From JAHTBL01 sp038532735 (GTDB lineage: Bacteria > Pseudomonadota > Alphaproteobacteria > Rhodobacterales > Rhodobacteraceae): 64,000 bases of DNA. Made by a program: the position numbers and the translations under genes. The DNA lies in contig JBCBAC010000006.1 of the NCBI GenBank assembly GCA_038532735.1, positions 73,483 to 137,482 on the forward strand, read 5' to 3'. Positions 35,973 to 43,283 of this stretch are shown in pieces (the stretch's first letter is position 1; every line of letters starts with the position of its first letter). The notes under the pieces are model-generated. The model was not told the DNA's origin. It made no database searches and saw nothing but the letters and a program-made list of their open reading frames with translations.

Positions 35973-36575
35973 ATGAGTGCGACTGACACTGCTGATTTCG
36001 CGTCCCAAAACGGGGCATCTGACGACACAAGAAGCCGAGTGACCGGCCCGCGCCGCTGGCCCTATCTGGTCATCGGCCTCTTTTCGGTCCTTGCAGGCTT
36101 CATCGCGATTGCAATGCCGTTTGTCGCGACGCTCTCGGCCTCGCTGCTGCTCGGCGCGGTGCTGCTGGCCAACGGCGTCGTGACGCTTTTCTCGGCGTTC
36201 CGCGACCGCGAAACGAAGCGTCTCTTCATCGAGATCATTGTCGGCGTGCTGTCGATCATCGGGGGTGCGGCGCTCTTTGTGGCCCCACTCGCGGGTGCAT
36301 TGTCGATCACGATCCTGCTGGCATCCTTCTTTGCAGCAAGCGGTGTGATGCGCCTGATCTGGGCCGCGCGTCACCGTCAGGAAAGCGGCACGGGCTGGCT
36401 TATTCTGGGCGGCTTGCTGTCGATTGCGCTGGCGGTGCTCCTTTTCCTCGAGCTGCCCTTCAACGCTTTCTGGGTCCCCGGCCTCTTTCTGGGAATTGAT
36501 CTTGTTTTCAACGGCGTGGCGATGATTTCGCTCTGGGCCGCCACGCGCCGCGACACCGCGACCGATGAGGGCTGA
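35973..36575 (+). CDS. HdeD/DUF308 family membrane protein
   Basis: 200 residues. A hydrophilic N-terminus of about 28 residues precedes six hydrophobic helices in three DUF308 repeats (WPYLVIGLFSVLAGFIAIAMPFVA; EIIVGVLSIIGGAALFVAPLAGALS; GWLILGGLLSIALAVLLFLELPF). HdeD of E. coli is linked to acid stress; the molecular role is unknown. A good ribosome binding site (AAGGAG) is partly buried in a hairpin. Confidence 0.88.
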   Translation: MSATDTADFASQNGASDDTRSRVTGPRRWPYLVIGLFSVLAGFIAIAMPFVATLSASLLLGAVLLANGVVTLFSAFRDRETKRLFIEIIVGVLSIIGGAALFVAPLAGALSITILLASFFAASGVMRLIWAARHRQESGTGWLILGGLLSIALAVLLFLELPFNAFWVPGLFLGIDLVFNGVAMISLWAATRRDTATDEG

Positions 36576-36605
36576 CTTCTGCGCCAATCGGTTTAAGTGT
36601 CGGTG

Positions 36606-37382
36606 ATGAAACTGACCCTGAACCCCGACAAACGCGCGCTGCGGATTGCCTTGATCTACGGCGCGCTTTGTCATGGCATCTTCGCCCTTGCGGGCCTTGC
36701 GATGCTCGTCGGGCTATACTTCGGGATGAGCCTTGGCCAAGGGTCTGTCCCATGGCCATGGGCCGGTCTGGTGAATGCGCTGCTATTGCTGCAATTCCCG
36801 CTGGGTCATTCGTTCTTGCTGTCGGACAAAGGCCGCCCGCTGCTGGAAAAGCTGGCCCCTGCGCCCCACGGCAAGACCCTTTCGACAACTGTCTACGCGA
36901 CCATCGCTTCGATCCAGTTGCTCGTGCTCTTTGTCTTCTGGACCCCATCCGACATCATCCTGTGGCGTGCCGAAGGTCTGGCCCTCGCGCTGATCACGCT
37001 CGCCTACCTGACCAGTTGGGCGCTTTTGACGAAAGCCTCCTTCGATGCGGGGCCAGAGGTGCAAAGCGGCTCTCTTGGGTGGACGTCCCTCGCGCGCGAC
37101 AAGAAGGTCGTCTTCCCCGACATGCCCGAGACCGGGCTTTTCAAGTATGTCCGCCAGCCGATCTATATCTCGTTCGCGCTGGTGCTTTGGACGGTGCCCG
37201 TCTGGACGCCGGATCAGCTTGTGCTGGCCACGGCCTACACGGCCTATTGCATCTTCGCCCCGAAGCTGAAGGAGCGCCGGTTCACCAAGATCTACAAAGA
37301 CCGGTTCCGCGCCTATCAAGACCGGGTGCCGTACTGGATCCCGCGTCTGCCGAAAGGGACGAAGCAACGCGCAGAACGTTGA
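36606..37382 (+). CDS. Isoprenylcysteine-carboxyl-methyltransferase-like membrane protein
   Basis: 258 residues with six or seven hydrophobic helices. The C-terminal LFKYVRQPIYISFALVLWTVPVW and ERRFTKIYKDRFRAYQDRVPYWIPRLP carry the R(H/Q)P..Y and the ER..Y..Y..P pattern of the ICMT/NnrU/MddA methyltransferase superfamily, which binds S-adenosylmethionine there. MddA makes dimethyl sulfide from methanethiol; NnrU is linked to nitrite/NO metabolism. Which applies cannot be decided from the sequence. Starts are GTG 36597 or ATG 36606. Confidence 0.75.
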   Translation: MKLTLNPDKRALRIALIYGALCHGIFALAGLAMLVGLYFGMSLGQGSVPWPWAGLVNALLLLQFPLGHSFLLSDKGRPLLEKLAPAPHGKTLSTTVYATIASIQLLVLFVFWTPSDIILWRAEGLALALITLAYLTSWALLTKASFDAGPEVQSGSLGWTSLARDKKVVFPDMPETGLFKYVRQPIYISFALVLWTVPVWTPDQLVLATAYTAYCIFAPKLKERRFTKIYKDRFRAYQDRVPYWIPRLPKGTKQRAER

Positions 37383-37430
37383 ACATTCTTCAACTTATGC
37401 CCAAATACGGCGCAGCATATTGGAGGCCCG

Positions 37431-37661
37431 ATGCCCAAATCCGATTTTGATGATCTTGTCCGCAAAGACGAACGCGCTGATCTGGACGCGCCACGTTGGC
37501 CCTTGTTCATGCTGGGGTTCTTTTGCGCGATGATTGGCGCGTCTTCGATTGCGACGCCGTGGATTGTGCCCTTTCCGGGCTCGCTGATCTTGGGTGCCGT
37601 CCTGCTGGGGCTTGGCATTATGCTGATCGTGAAGTTCTACAAAGCGCGGCGCAACTCGTAG
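37431..37661 (+). CDS. Small membrane protein of unknown function
   Basis: 76 residues: a charged N-terminus (MPKSDFDDLVRKDERADLDAP) and two hydrophobic helices separated by a short loop (LFMLGFFCAMIGASSIATPW; FPGSLILGAVLLGLGIMLIV), then a basic tail. GGAGG lies three bases upstream of the ATG. No recognised domain. It ends just before the tRNA-Leu gene on the other strand. Confidence 0.72.
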   Translation: MPKSDFDDLVRKDERADLDAPRWPLFMLGFFCAMIGASSIATPWIVPFPGSLILGAVLLGLGIMLIVKFYKARRNS

Positions 37662-37672
37662 CGACTTCCCTG

Positions 37673-37758
37673 TGGTACCCGCGGCCGGACTCGAACCGGC
37701 ACGGCCTTTCGGCCTAGAGATTTTAAGTCTCCTATGTCTACCATTCCATCACGCGGGC
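37673..37758 (-). tRNA. tRNA-Leu (anticodon UAA)
   Basis: An 86-nt class II tRNA with encoded CCA. The acceptor 5' strand GCCCGCG pairs with CGCGGGT before A-CCA. The anticodon stem-loop is GAGAC-TTAAAAT-CTC, giving anticodon UAA. The variable arm is TAGGCCGAAAGGCC and the T-loop is GGTTCGAGTCC. It reads UUA and, by wobble, UUG leucine codons. Confidence 0.96.
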
Positions 37759-37814
37759 CGCCGCCAAATCAGGCTAGGCCGCGCGACAATACAATCCGAT
37801 CAAGCGGTGTAAAC

Positions 37815-38351
37815 CTAAAGTTCCTGTCCCGGCGGCTCCACCAGAAGGGCGCGCTCTGACAGCCACGGGTGCAGATCGACGGCCGCGCGCAGCGCCTCTT
37901 GCGCTGCAGCGGCGCGGCCCATGCCGATCAGAGTCAGACCTTTGCCCGACAAAGCGCCAATATGCTCGGGCAAGATCGCAAGCGCGCGATCAAGATCTTC
38001 CAGCGCCGGGGCGAAGTCTTGCTTCAGGTAATAGGCAAAGGCGCGTTGATTGTAGCCCTCCGCATACTCCGGGCAATAGTCTACCAATTCATCAAGCTGC
38101 GCAATCGCACGGTCCAGATCGCCAAGGCGCATCCGCTCCGTCGCGCTGTCCAGAAGGGTTTGCGCCTTGTCATCGGGTGCCATCAGCCAGATCGTCCAAA
38201 GCTGCGCATTCAGCACCTGCGCCGCACCGGGGTCGGGTGCGACTTTAAGCTGGGCCAAAAGGGCCGCGCGTTCAGCACTTGTATCGGCGACGGGCGGGCA
38301 CTCGGCCCAAGCGGGGCCAGCCATCAGCAAAGGGATCAACAGATATCGCAT
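37815..38351 (-). CDS. Exported tetratricopeptide repeat protein
   Basis: 178 residues. A signal peptide (MRYLLIPLLMAGPAWA) precedes a helical domain with about three TPR units (ERMRLGDLDRAIAQLDELVDYCP; AEGYNQRAFAYYLKQDFAPALEDLDRALAILP; IGALSGKGLTLIGMGRAAAAQEALRAAVDL). It probably mediates protein contacts in the periplasm. The ATG at 38351 starts the signal peptide; a TTG nine codons upstream is less likely. It is divergent from the rhomboid gene. Confidence 0.86.
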   Translation of the reverse strand: MRYLLIPLLMAGPAWAECPPVADTSAERAALLAQLKVAPDPGAAQVLNAQLWTIWLMAPDDKAQTLLDSATERMRLGDLDRAIAQLDELVDYCPEYAEGYNQRAFAYYLKQDFAPALEDLDRALAILPEHIGALSGKGLTLIGMGRAAAAQEALRAAVDLHPWLSERALLVEPPGQEL

Positions 38352-38427
38352 AAACCAAAGCTGCGGCACGGTGCGCAAAAATCAAGTGGCGCTTGACCCG
38401 GCCCGACTTTGCGCCAACCTTGCCCCC

Positions 38428-39174
38428 ATGCTTCCGATCCGAGATCACAACCCGTCCGAGCGCACGCCTTTCGTCACCTACGCCCTGATTGTCGCGAATA
38501 TCGCGGTCTTCATCAGCTATTGGCCCCTTTTCGAAAACCCGCGCGCGCTGAATGCCTTTTACGACACCTGGGCACTTTTGCCGGCACGTGTCACTGCGGG
38601 CACGGAATATGGCGGGCTATTCACGTCGATGTTCCTGCATGGGGGGATCATGCATCTTGCGGGTAATATGCTCTTTTTATGGATTTTCGGCGATAACCTG
38701 GAAGAAGAGTTCGGCCATACCGGCTTTTTGGGCTTCTACCTGCTCAGCGGCCTCGGCGCTGCGCTGGTGCATGTGATGGCCGATCCTGCCTCAACGATCC
38801 CCACCGTGGGCGCGTCCGGCGCGATTGCAGGCGTGATGGGGGGCTATCTGCTGCTTTTCCCCAAAGCGCGCGTCGATATCCTTCTGATCCTCATCGTTTA
38901 CATTCGCATCTTCCCGGTGCCCGCTTGGCTGATGCTGGGCATCTGGTTTGGCTTGCAGCTTTTCAACGGTGTGGCCGCCGATCAGGGTGGCGGAGGCGTT
39001 GCCTACTGGGCCCATGCCGGTGGGTTCATCATCGGTTTTGCGCTGGTGATCCCGATCTGGCTGCGGCGCGGCGGGCCTGCCTACTGGGCCCGGACCGAGG
39101 GACATCCGCCCCACCCTGAGACGAAATACAGACTGTCACGCAGTTCTATCCCCAACGTGCCAAGGAACCGCTGA
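38428..39174 (+). CDS. Rhomboid family intramembrane serine protease
   Basis: 248 residues with six hydrophobic helices. The family HGGIMHLAGNMLFLWIFG is in helix 2, the nucleophile is Ser130 in GASGAIAGVMG, and the catalytic His196 lies in AHAGGFIIG. The dyad is complete, so an active protease is expected. It cleaves membrane proteins within the bilayer; the substrate is unknown. The TGA overlaps the next ATG by one base (TGATG), indicating translational coupling. Confidence 0.93.
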   Translation: MLPIRDHNPSERTPFVTYALIVANIAVFISYWPLFENPRALNAFYDTWALLPARVTAGTEYGGLFTSMFLHGGIMHLAGNMLFLWIFGDNLEEEFGHTGFLGFYLLSGLGAALVHVMADPASTIPTVGASGAIAGVMGGYLLLFPKARVDILLILIVYIRIFPVPAWLMLGIWFGLQLFNGVAADQGGGGVAYWAHAGGFIIGFALVIPIWLRRGGPAYWARTEGHPPHPETKYRLSRSSIPNVPRNR

Positions 39175-39530
39175 TGCGTGGCACCTGCCATTGCGGAGCT
39201 GTTGTGTTGGAGGTCACGCTCAGCGATGGGCTGAATACCGCGCGCCGCTGCGATTGCAGTTTTTGCCGCCGTCGCGGGGCGATTGCGGTCTCTACGCCGT
39301 TGAGCGGGCTCAAGGTGGTCGAAGGCGTCGATCACCTCACGCGCTACACGTGGGGCACGCATACTGCGCAGCATTTCTTCTGCAAGACCTGCGGGATCTA
39401 TACCCACCACCAGCGCCGCTCAAACCCCAACGAATACGGGGTGAACGTCGCCATCCTCGACGGGATCAACCCGCGCGATCTGGGCGAGGTGGGCTGGGCC
39501 GACGGGATCAATCACCCGTCCGACCGTTAG
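39174..39530 (+). CDS. GFA family (glutathione-dependent formaldehyde-activating-like) protein
   Basis: 118 residues. The zinc-binding cysteines of the GFA fold are present: CHC near residue 5, CDCSFCRRRG and FFCKTCGIYTHH. Gfa adds glutathione to formaldehyde, but many family members lack proven activity. Its coupling to the rhomboid gene has no known meaning. A link to formaldehyde from the nearby demethylating enzymes is only speculative. Confidence 0.85.
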   Translation: MRGTCHCGAVVLEVTLSDGLNTARRCDCSFCRRRGAIAVSTPLSGLKVVEGVDHLTRYTWGTHTAQHFFCKTCGIYTHHQRRSNPNEYGVNVAILDGINPRDLGEVGWADGINHPSDR

Positions 39531-39532
39531 GC

Positions 39533-39742
39533 TTAATTGGTCGTGTAGCTGGACACAGTGGCTGTCGACATCTCGGTAGAGACCTTGTTCGTCAGCTCCA
39601 TTGAGCTATCGCCCACCAGGTTCAGGACAGCGATGCTCAAAGCGACGACACCGGCAGTCACCATCACCCAGTCAACGGTGATAGCGCCATCTTCATCGGT
39701 CCAAAAGCGGTTCAGGCGGGGGGCTAAAGCAGAAGTAAGCAT
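39533..39742 (-). CDS. Flp-pilin-like membrane peptide
   Basis: 69 residues: a hydrophilic N-terminus (MLTSALAPRLNRFWTDEDG), one hydrophobic helix (AITVDWVMVTAGVVALSIAVLNLV) and a Ser/Thr-rich tail. The DEDGAITVDWV junction resembles Flp/TadE-type prepilin processing regions (G|A...E/D), although the usual Glu+5 is an Asp here. No pilus genes are nearby. A longer start at 39793 is possible. It is likely an orphan membrane peptide conserved in the group. Confidence 0.65.
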   Translation of the reverse strand: MLTSALAPRLNRFWTDEDGAITVDWVMVTAGVVALSIAVLNLVGDSSMELTNKVSTEMSTATVSSYTTN

Positions 39743-39855
39743 GGGCCTGTCATCGACCTGAACCGTGTCAGAAACGGGGCAAAGACCAGACAAGCGCGCG
39801 GCATCGCTCCCGTGAGGTGAAACAATGCGTTGCGCAAAAGCCGGTAATCGCCAGA

Positions 39856-40644
39856 TCAGCCGTTGCGAATGACCTTGGCGAAGGTTTCGAAGATCTGCTC
39901 GTTCGCGGCGATGATCTCACCATCTTCGATGATGTGCTTGCCGGGGGTGAGCGGCTCTACAAGGCCACCAGCCTCCCGCACGATCAGGCTGCCTGCCGCC
40001 AAATCCCAGCTGTTCAAGCGACGCTCCCAAAAGCCGTCATAGCGGCCCGCAGCCACGTAAGCCAAATCAAGCGCGGCAGAGCCAAATCGGCGCACACCTG
40101 CCGTCGCAGGCAAAAGACGCGCCAGTTCCTGAAGCGTTTCGGGCAGATCAGAGCGGCCTGCGAATGGTAGACCGGTCGCAAAAATGCTCTCGATCAGCTT
40201 GTGACGGCCCGACACGCGCAACCGGCTCTCGTTCATCCAGGCGCCCTGGCCTTTTTCGGCAAAGAAAAGCTCGTCCTTGGCAGGGTCATAGACAACGCCC
40301 GCAACGATCTCGCCCTTATGCTCCAGCGCGATGGAGACTGCCCAATGGGGAAGCCCGTGCAGATAGTTCGTCGTGCCATCCAGCGGGTCGACGATCCAGC
40401 GGCGGGTCGGGTCCTGCCCTTCGATCTCACCGCCTTCTTCGGCCAGCCAGCCATAGGTGGGGCGGGCTTCCATCAGATCGGTTTTGATGATCTCTTCGGC
40501 GGCCAGATCGGCGCGGCTGACAAAATCACCCGCCCCTTTCATCGACACTTGCAGGTTCTCGACCTCGCGGAAGTCCTTGGCCAGCGACCGCCCCGCTTTG
40601 CGCGCGGCTTTCATCATCACGTTCAGATTGGCACTGCCCTGCAT
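39856..40644 (-). CDS. suhB: Inositol-1-monophosphatase family (SuhB-like)
   Basis: 262 residues. Metal-binding motifs are complete: LAEEGG (Glu), WIVDPLDGTTNYLHGLP (DPLDGT) and NSWDLAAGSLIVREAGG. SuhB-type proteins dephosphorylate inositol phosphates and also bind RNA polymerase in rRNA antitermination. It reads away from the upstream FAD oxidoreductase by 69 bases, probably under the same or its own promoter. Confidence 0.93.
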   Translation of the reverse strand: MQGSANLNVMMKAARKAGRSLAKDFREVENLQVSMKGAGDFVSRADLAAEEIIKTDLMEARPTYGWLAEEGGEIEGQDPTRRWIVDPLDGTTNYLHGLPHWAVSIALEHKGEIVAGVVYDPAKDELFFAEKGQGAWMNESRLRVSGRHKLIESIFATGLPFAGRSDLPETLQELARLLPATAGVRRFGSAALDLAYVAAGRYDGFWERRLNSWDLAAGSLIVREAGGLVEPLTPGKHIIEDGEIIAANEQIFETFAKVIRNG

Positions 40645-40713
40645 GGATCGGCTCCGGTTGGTCGTAGATCAGGGCGTGCCTATACGCGGCGCATCCGCGG
40701 TTGCCAAGGGGCG

Positions 40714-43155
40714 TCAGGCACGCATCCGCTCTGACTTTGGATCATACATCGGCTTGAGCGAGGCTTCGGCGGCAACACGCGTCCCCGCCACTTCAATCTC
40801 ATATTGACCCGCCAGCACCTCCGCCGCGGTTTCGCCCTTGCAAGGGACGTAGCCAAGACCCATCGCGCCGCCCAGCGTATGCCCATACGCGCCCGAGGTC
40901 AGGTGGCCCACAACCTCGCCATCCCGGAGGATCGGCTCGTTGTGATACAGCAACGGCTCCGGCTCTTTGAGCAGGAATTGCAGCATGCGCGCGCTGACAC
41001 CTTCGTCTTTCATGCGCAGCACAGCATCGCGCCCGATGAAGCTGGGCTTGGCAGTCTTCACAGCAAATGCGAGGCCAGCTTCCACCACATGATCCTCACA
41101 GGTGATGTCATGGCCGAAATGGCGGAAGCCCTTTTCGATGCGGCAACTGTCCATCATATGCAGACCACACAGCTTGAGGCCATGATCTGCACCTGCCTCA
41201 TAGAGCGTTTCAAACGCATGCGCTGCCATGTCGGCGCTGATGTAAAGCTCGTACCCCAACTCACCCACGTAAGAGACGCGGTGCGCACGGGCGAGGCCCA
41301 TGCCAAGCTCAACCTCATGGGCCATGCCGAACGGATGCGCATCATTGCCGAAATCATGGGGGGAGACCGCCTGCATCAACGCCCGCGCATTCGGCCCCAT
41401 GATCGCCAGCACAGCTTCGCCAGCAGTCATATCGGTGATGACGACATTGAAATCACCCTTATGCCGCCGCATCCAGGTCTGATCGGCAAGCCGCGTCGCT
41501 GCCGGTGTGACGACCAGATACGCCTCGTTACTCAAACGGGTGACAGTGACGTCTGCCTCAATCCCGCCATACTGATTAAGGAACTGTGTATAAACGATTT
41601 TGCCGTTAACCACGGCCATATCGGCACCACAGATATGGTTAAGGAAAGCTTCCGCATCCTTGCCCTCCACCCGGATTTTCCCGAAAGACGACATGTCGTA
41701 CATCCCGACCTTCTCGCGGATCGCCTGATGTTCGCGGGCCGAATTTTCGAACCAGTTCTGCCGTTTCCAGCTATATTCGTATTCCGGCGTTTGGCCTTCA
41801 TCGGCAAACCAGTTAGCGCGTTCCCATCCCGCAAATTCACCGAAGACAGCGCCCTGCGTTTTGAGATGCTCATGCAGCGGAGACCGCCTGATCCCTCGCG
41901 CCGTCGCTTTCTGCCGGTAAGGGAAGTGGTCCGCATAAAGCAGCCCGAGCGTTTCGGTCGAACGCTTCGCCAGATACGTCTTGTTACCCTGAAACGGCTG
42001 CATCCGGCTGATATCGACATCGCCCAGATCGAAGGGCTTTTCGCCCATTTCCATCCACTGCGCCAGCGCCATCCCGGCGCCGCCAGCAGACTGAATTCCG
42101 ATGGAGTTAAAGCCCGCAGCGACCCAGAAATTGTCCAGCTCGGGCGCAAGACCAAGGTGATATGCGTCGTCTGGTGTGAAGCTCTCCGGCCCGTTGAAGA
42201 AGGTATGAATCCCCGCCTCGGCCAGCATCGGCATGCGGTTCACAGCGGCCTCCAAGATCGGCTCAAAATGGTCGAAATCCTCGGGCAGCTGATCAAACTC
42301 GAAGTCCTTCGGAATACCATCCAGCGCCCAAGGCTTCGCCACAGGCTCGAACGCGCCAAGCAGCATTTTGCCCGCATCTTCCTTGTAGTAGGCGCACTCA
42401 TCCGGTACCCGCAGAACCGGCAATTGTTGAAGCCCTTCAATGGCTTCCGTCACAATATAGAAATGCTCACAGGCTTGAAGCGGCACGTTCACGCCCGCCA
42501 TACGGCCGACTTCATGGCCCCACATCCCGCCGCAATTGACGACCATATCCGCGGTGATGTGACCGCTCTCTTCACCGCTTTGCCAATCGACGCCCGTGAC
42601 GCGCATATCGTCGCGCTTGATGCCTGTCACAGACACCCGCTCCAGCACCTTTGCACCCTTCTGACGCGCACCTTTGGCCAGTGCCAAGGCAATATTCGCG
42701 GGGTCGCCCTGCCCATCCTTATCCAGGTAAACAGCCCCCACCACATCTTGCGTGTTCAGGTGCGGATAGCGCGCCGACACCTCGTTGGGGGAGATCTGCT
42801 CAACCTCCACCCCAAAGGCCCGCGCCATGGAGGCTTGACGCAAAATCTCCTCCCGCCGATGCTCTGTCAGCGCCACGGTGATTGATCCGTTACGTTTGAA
42901 GCCCGTCGCGACGCCCGTTTCCGCTTCCAGCTCGCCGTAAAGCTCTTGGCTGTACTTTGCCAACCGCGTCATGTTGATGGAGGCGCGCAGCTGCGCGATC
43001 AGCCCCGCCGCGTGCCATGTCGTGCCGCTGGTCAGTTGCTTGCGCTCCAGCAGAACAACATCCGTCCAGCCTTGCTTGGCCAGATGATACGCGACTGAGC
43101 AGCCGATCACGCCGCCCCCGATAATCACAACACGCGCGTGGCTTGGAACAGTCAT
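40714..43155 (-). CDS. FAD/GcvT-type N-demethylating dehydrogenase (sarcosine/dimethylglycine dehydrogenase-like)
   Basis: 813 residues. The N-terminal DAO-fold has the Rossmann loop VVIIGGGVIGCSVAYHLA (9-26) and SGTTWHAAGL with His48, which corresponds to the histidine that binds FAD covalently in mammalian DMGDH. The C-terminal half is the folate-binding GcvT domain (EKVGMYDMSSFGKIRVEGKDA region, GELGYELYI). Enzymes of this family oxidise N-methyl groups and can hand the carbon to tetrahydrofolate. The exact substrate (sarcosine, dimethylglycine, methylaminobutanoate) is uncertain. GGAG lies eight bases before ATG. It follows a related gene. Confidence 0.85.
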   Translation of the reverse strand: MTVPSHARVVIIGGGVIGCSVAYHLAKQGWTDVVLLERKQLTSGTTWHAAGLIAQLRASINMTRLAKYSQELYGELEAETGVATGFKRNGSITVALTEHRREEILRQASMARAFGVEVEQISPNEVSARYPHLNTQDVVGAVYLDKDGQGDPANIALALAKGARQKGAKVLERVSVTGIKRDDMRVTGVDWQSGEESGHITADMVVNCGGMWGHEVGRMAGVNVPLQACEHFYIVTEAIEGLQQLPVLRVPDECAYYKEDAGKMLLGAFEPVAKPWALDGIPKDFEFDQLPEDFDHFEPILEAAVNRMPMLAEAGIHTFFNGPESFTPDDAYHLGLAPELDNFWVAAGFNSIGIQSAGGAGMALAQWMEMGEKPFDLGDVDISRMQPFQGNKTYLAKRSTETLGLLYADHFPYRQKATARGIRRSPLHEHLKTQGAVFGEFAGWERANWFADEGQTPEYEYSWKRQNWFENSAREHQAIREKVGMYDMSSFGKIRVEGKDAEAFLNHICGADMAVVNGKIVYTQFLNQYGGIEADVTVTRLSNEAYLVVTPAATRLADQTWMRRHKGDFNVVITDMTAGEAVLAIMGPNARALMQAVSPHDFGNDAHPFGMAHEVELGMGLARAHRVSYVGELGYELYISADMAAHAFETLYEAGADHGLKLCGLHMMDSCRIEKGFRHFGHDITCEDHVVEAGLAFAVKTAKPSFIGRDAVLRMKDEGVSARMLQFLLKEPEPLLYHNEPILRDGEVVGHLTSGAYGHTLGGAMGLGYVPCKGETAAEVLAGQYEIEVAGTRVAAEASLKPMYDPKSERMRA

Positions 43156-43252
43156 TCTTTCAACTCCGAAACCGGCAGGCGTTTGGGCGCGCTACCATAT
43201 TGTGTAGGTTAACAGCAGTCGGGCACATCACCCCATCTACTGCATTTAAATC

Positions 43253-43283
43253 AAAGGAAAAGCTGCGCGACTACGCGCGCAGC
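43253..43283 (-). terminator. Terminator overlapping the end of the dimethylglycine dehydrogenase gene
   Basis: On the minus strand GCTGCGCG-CGTAGT-CGCGCAGC is followed by TTTTCCTTT. The stem arms are 43262-43269 and 43276-43283, and the stop codon TAG (43271-43273) lies in the loop. The last codons of the gene therefore form the 5' stem arm. Confidence 0.8.
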
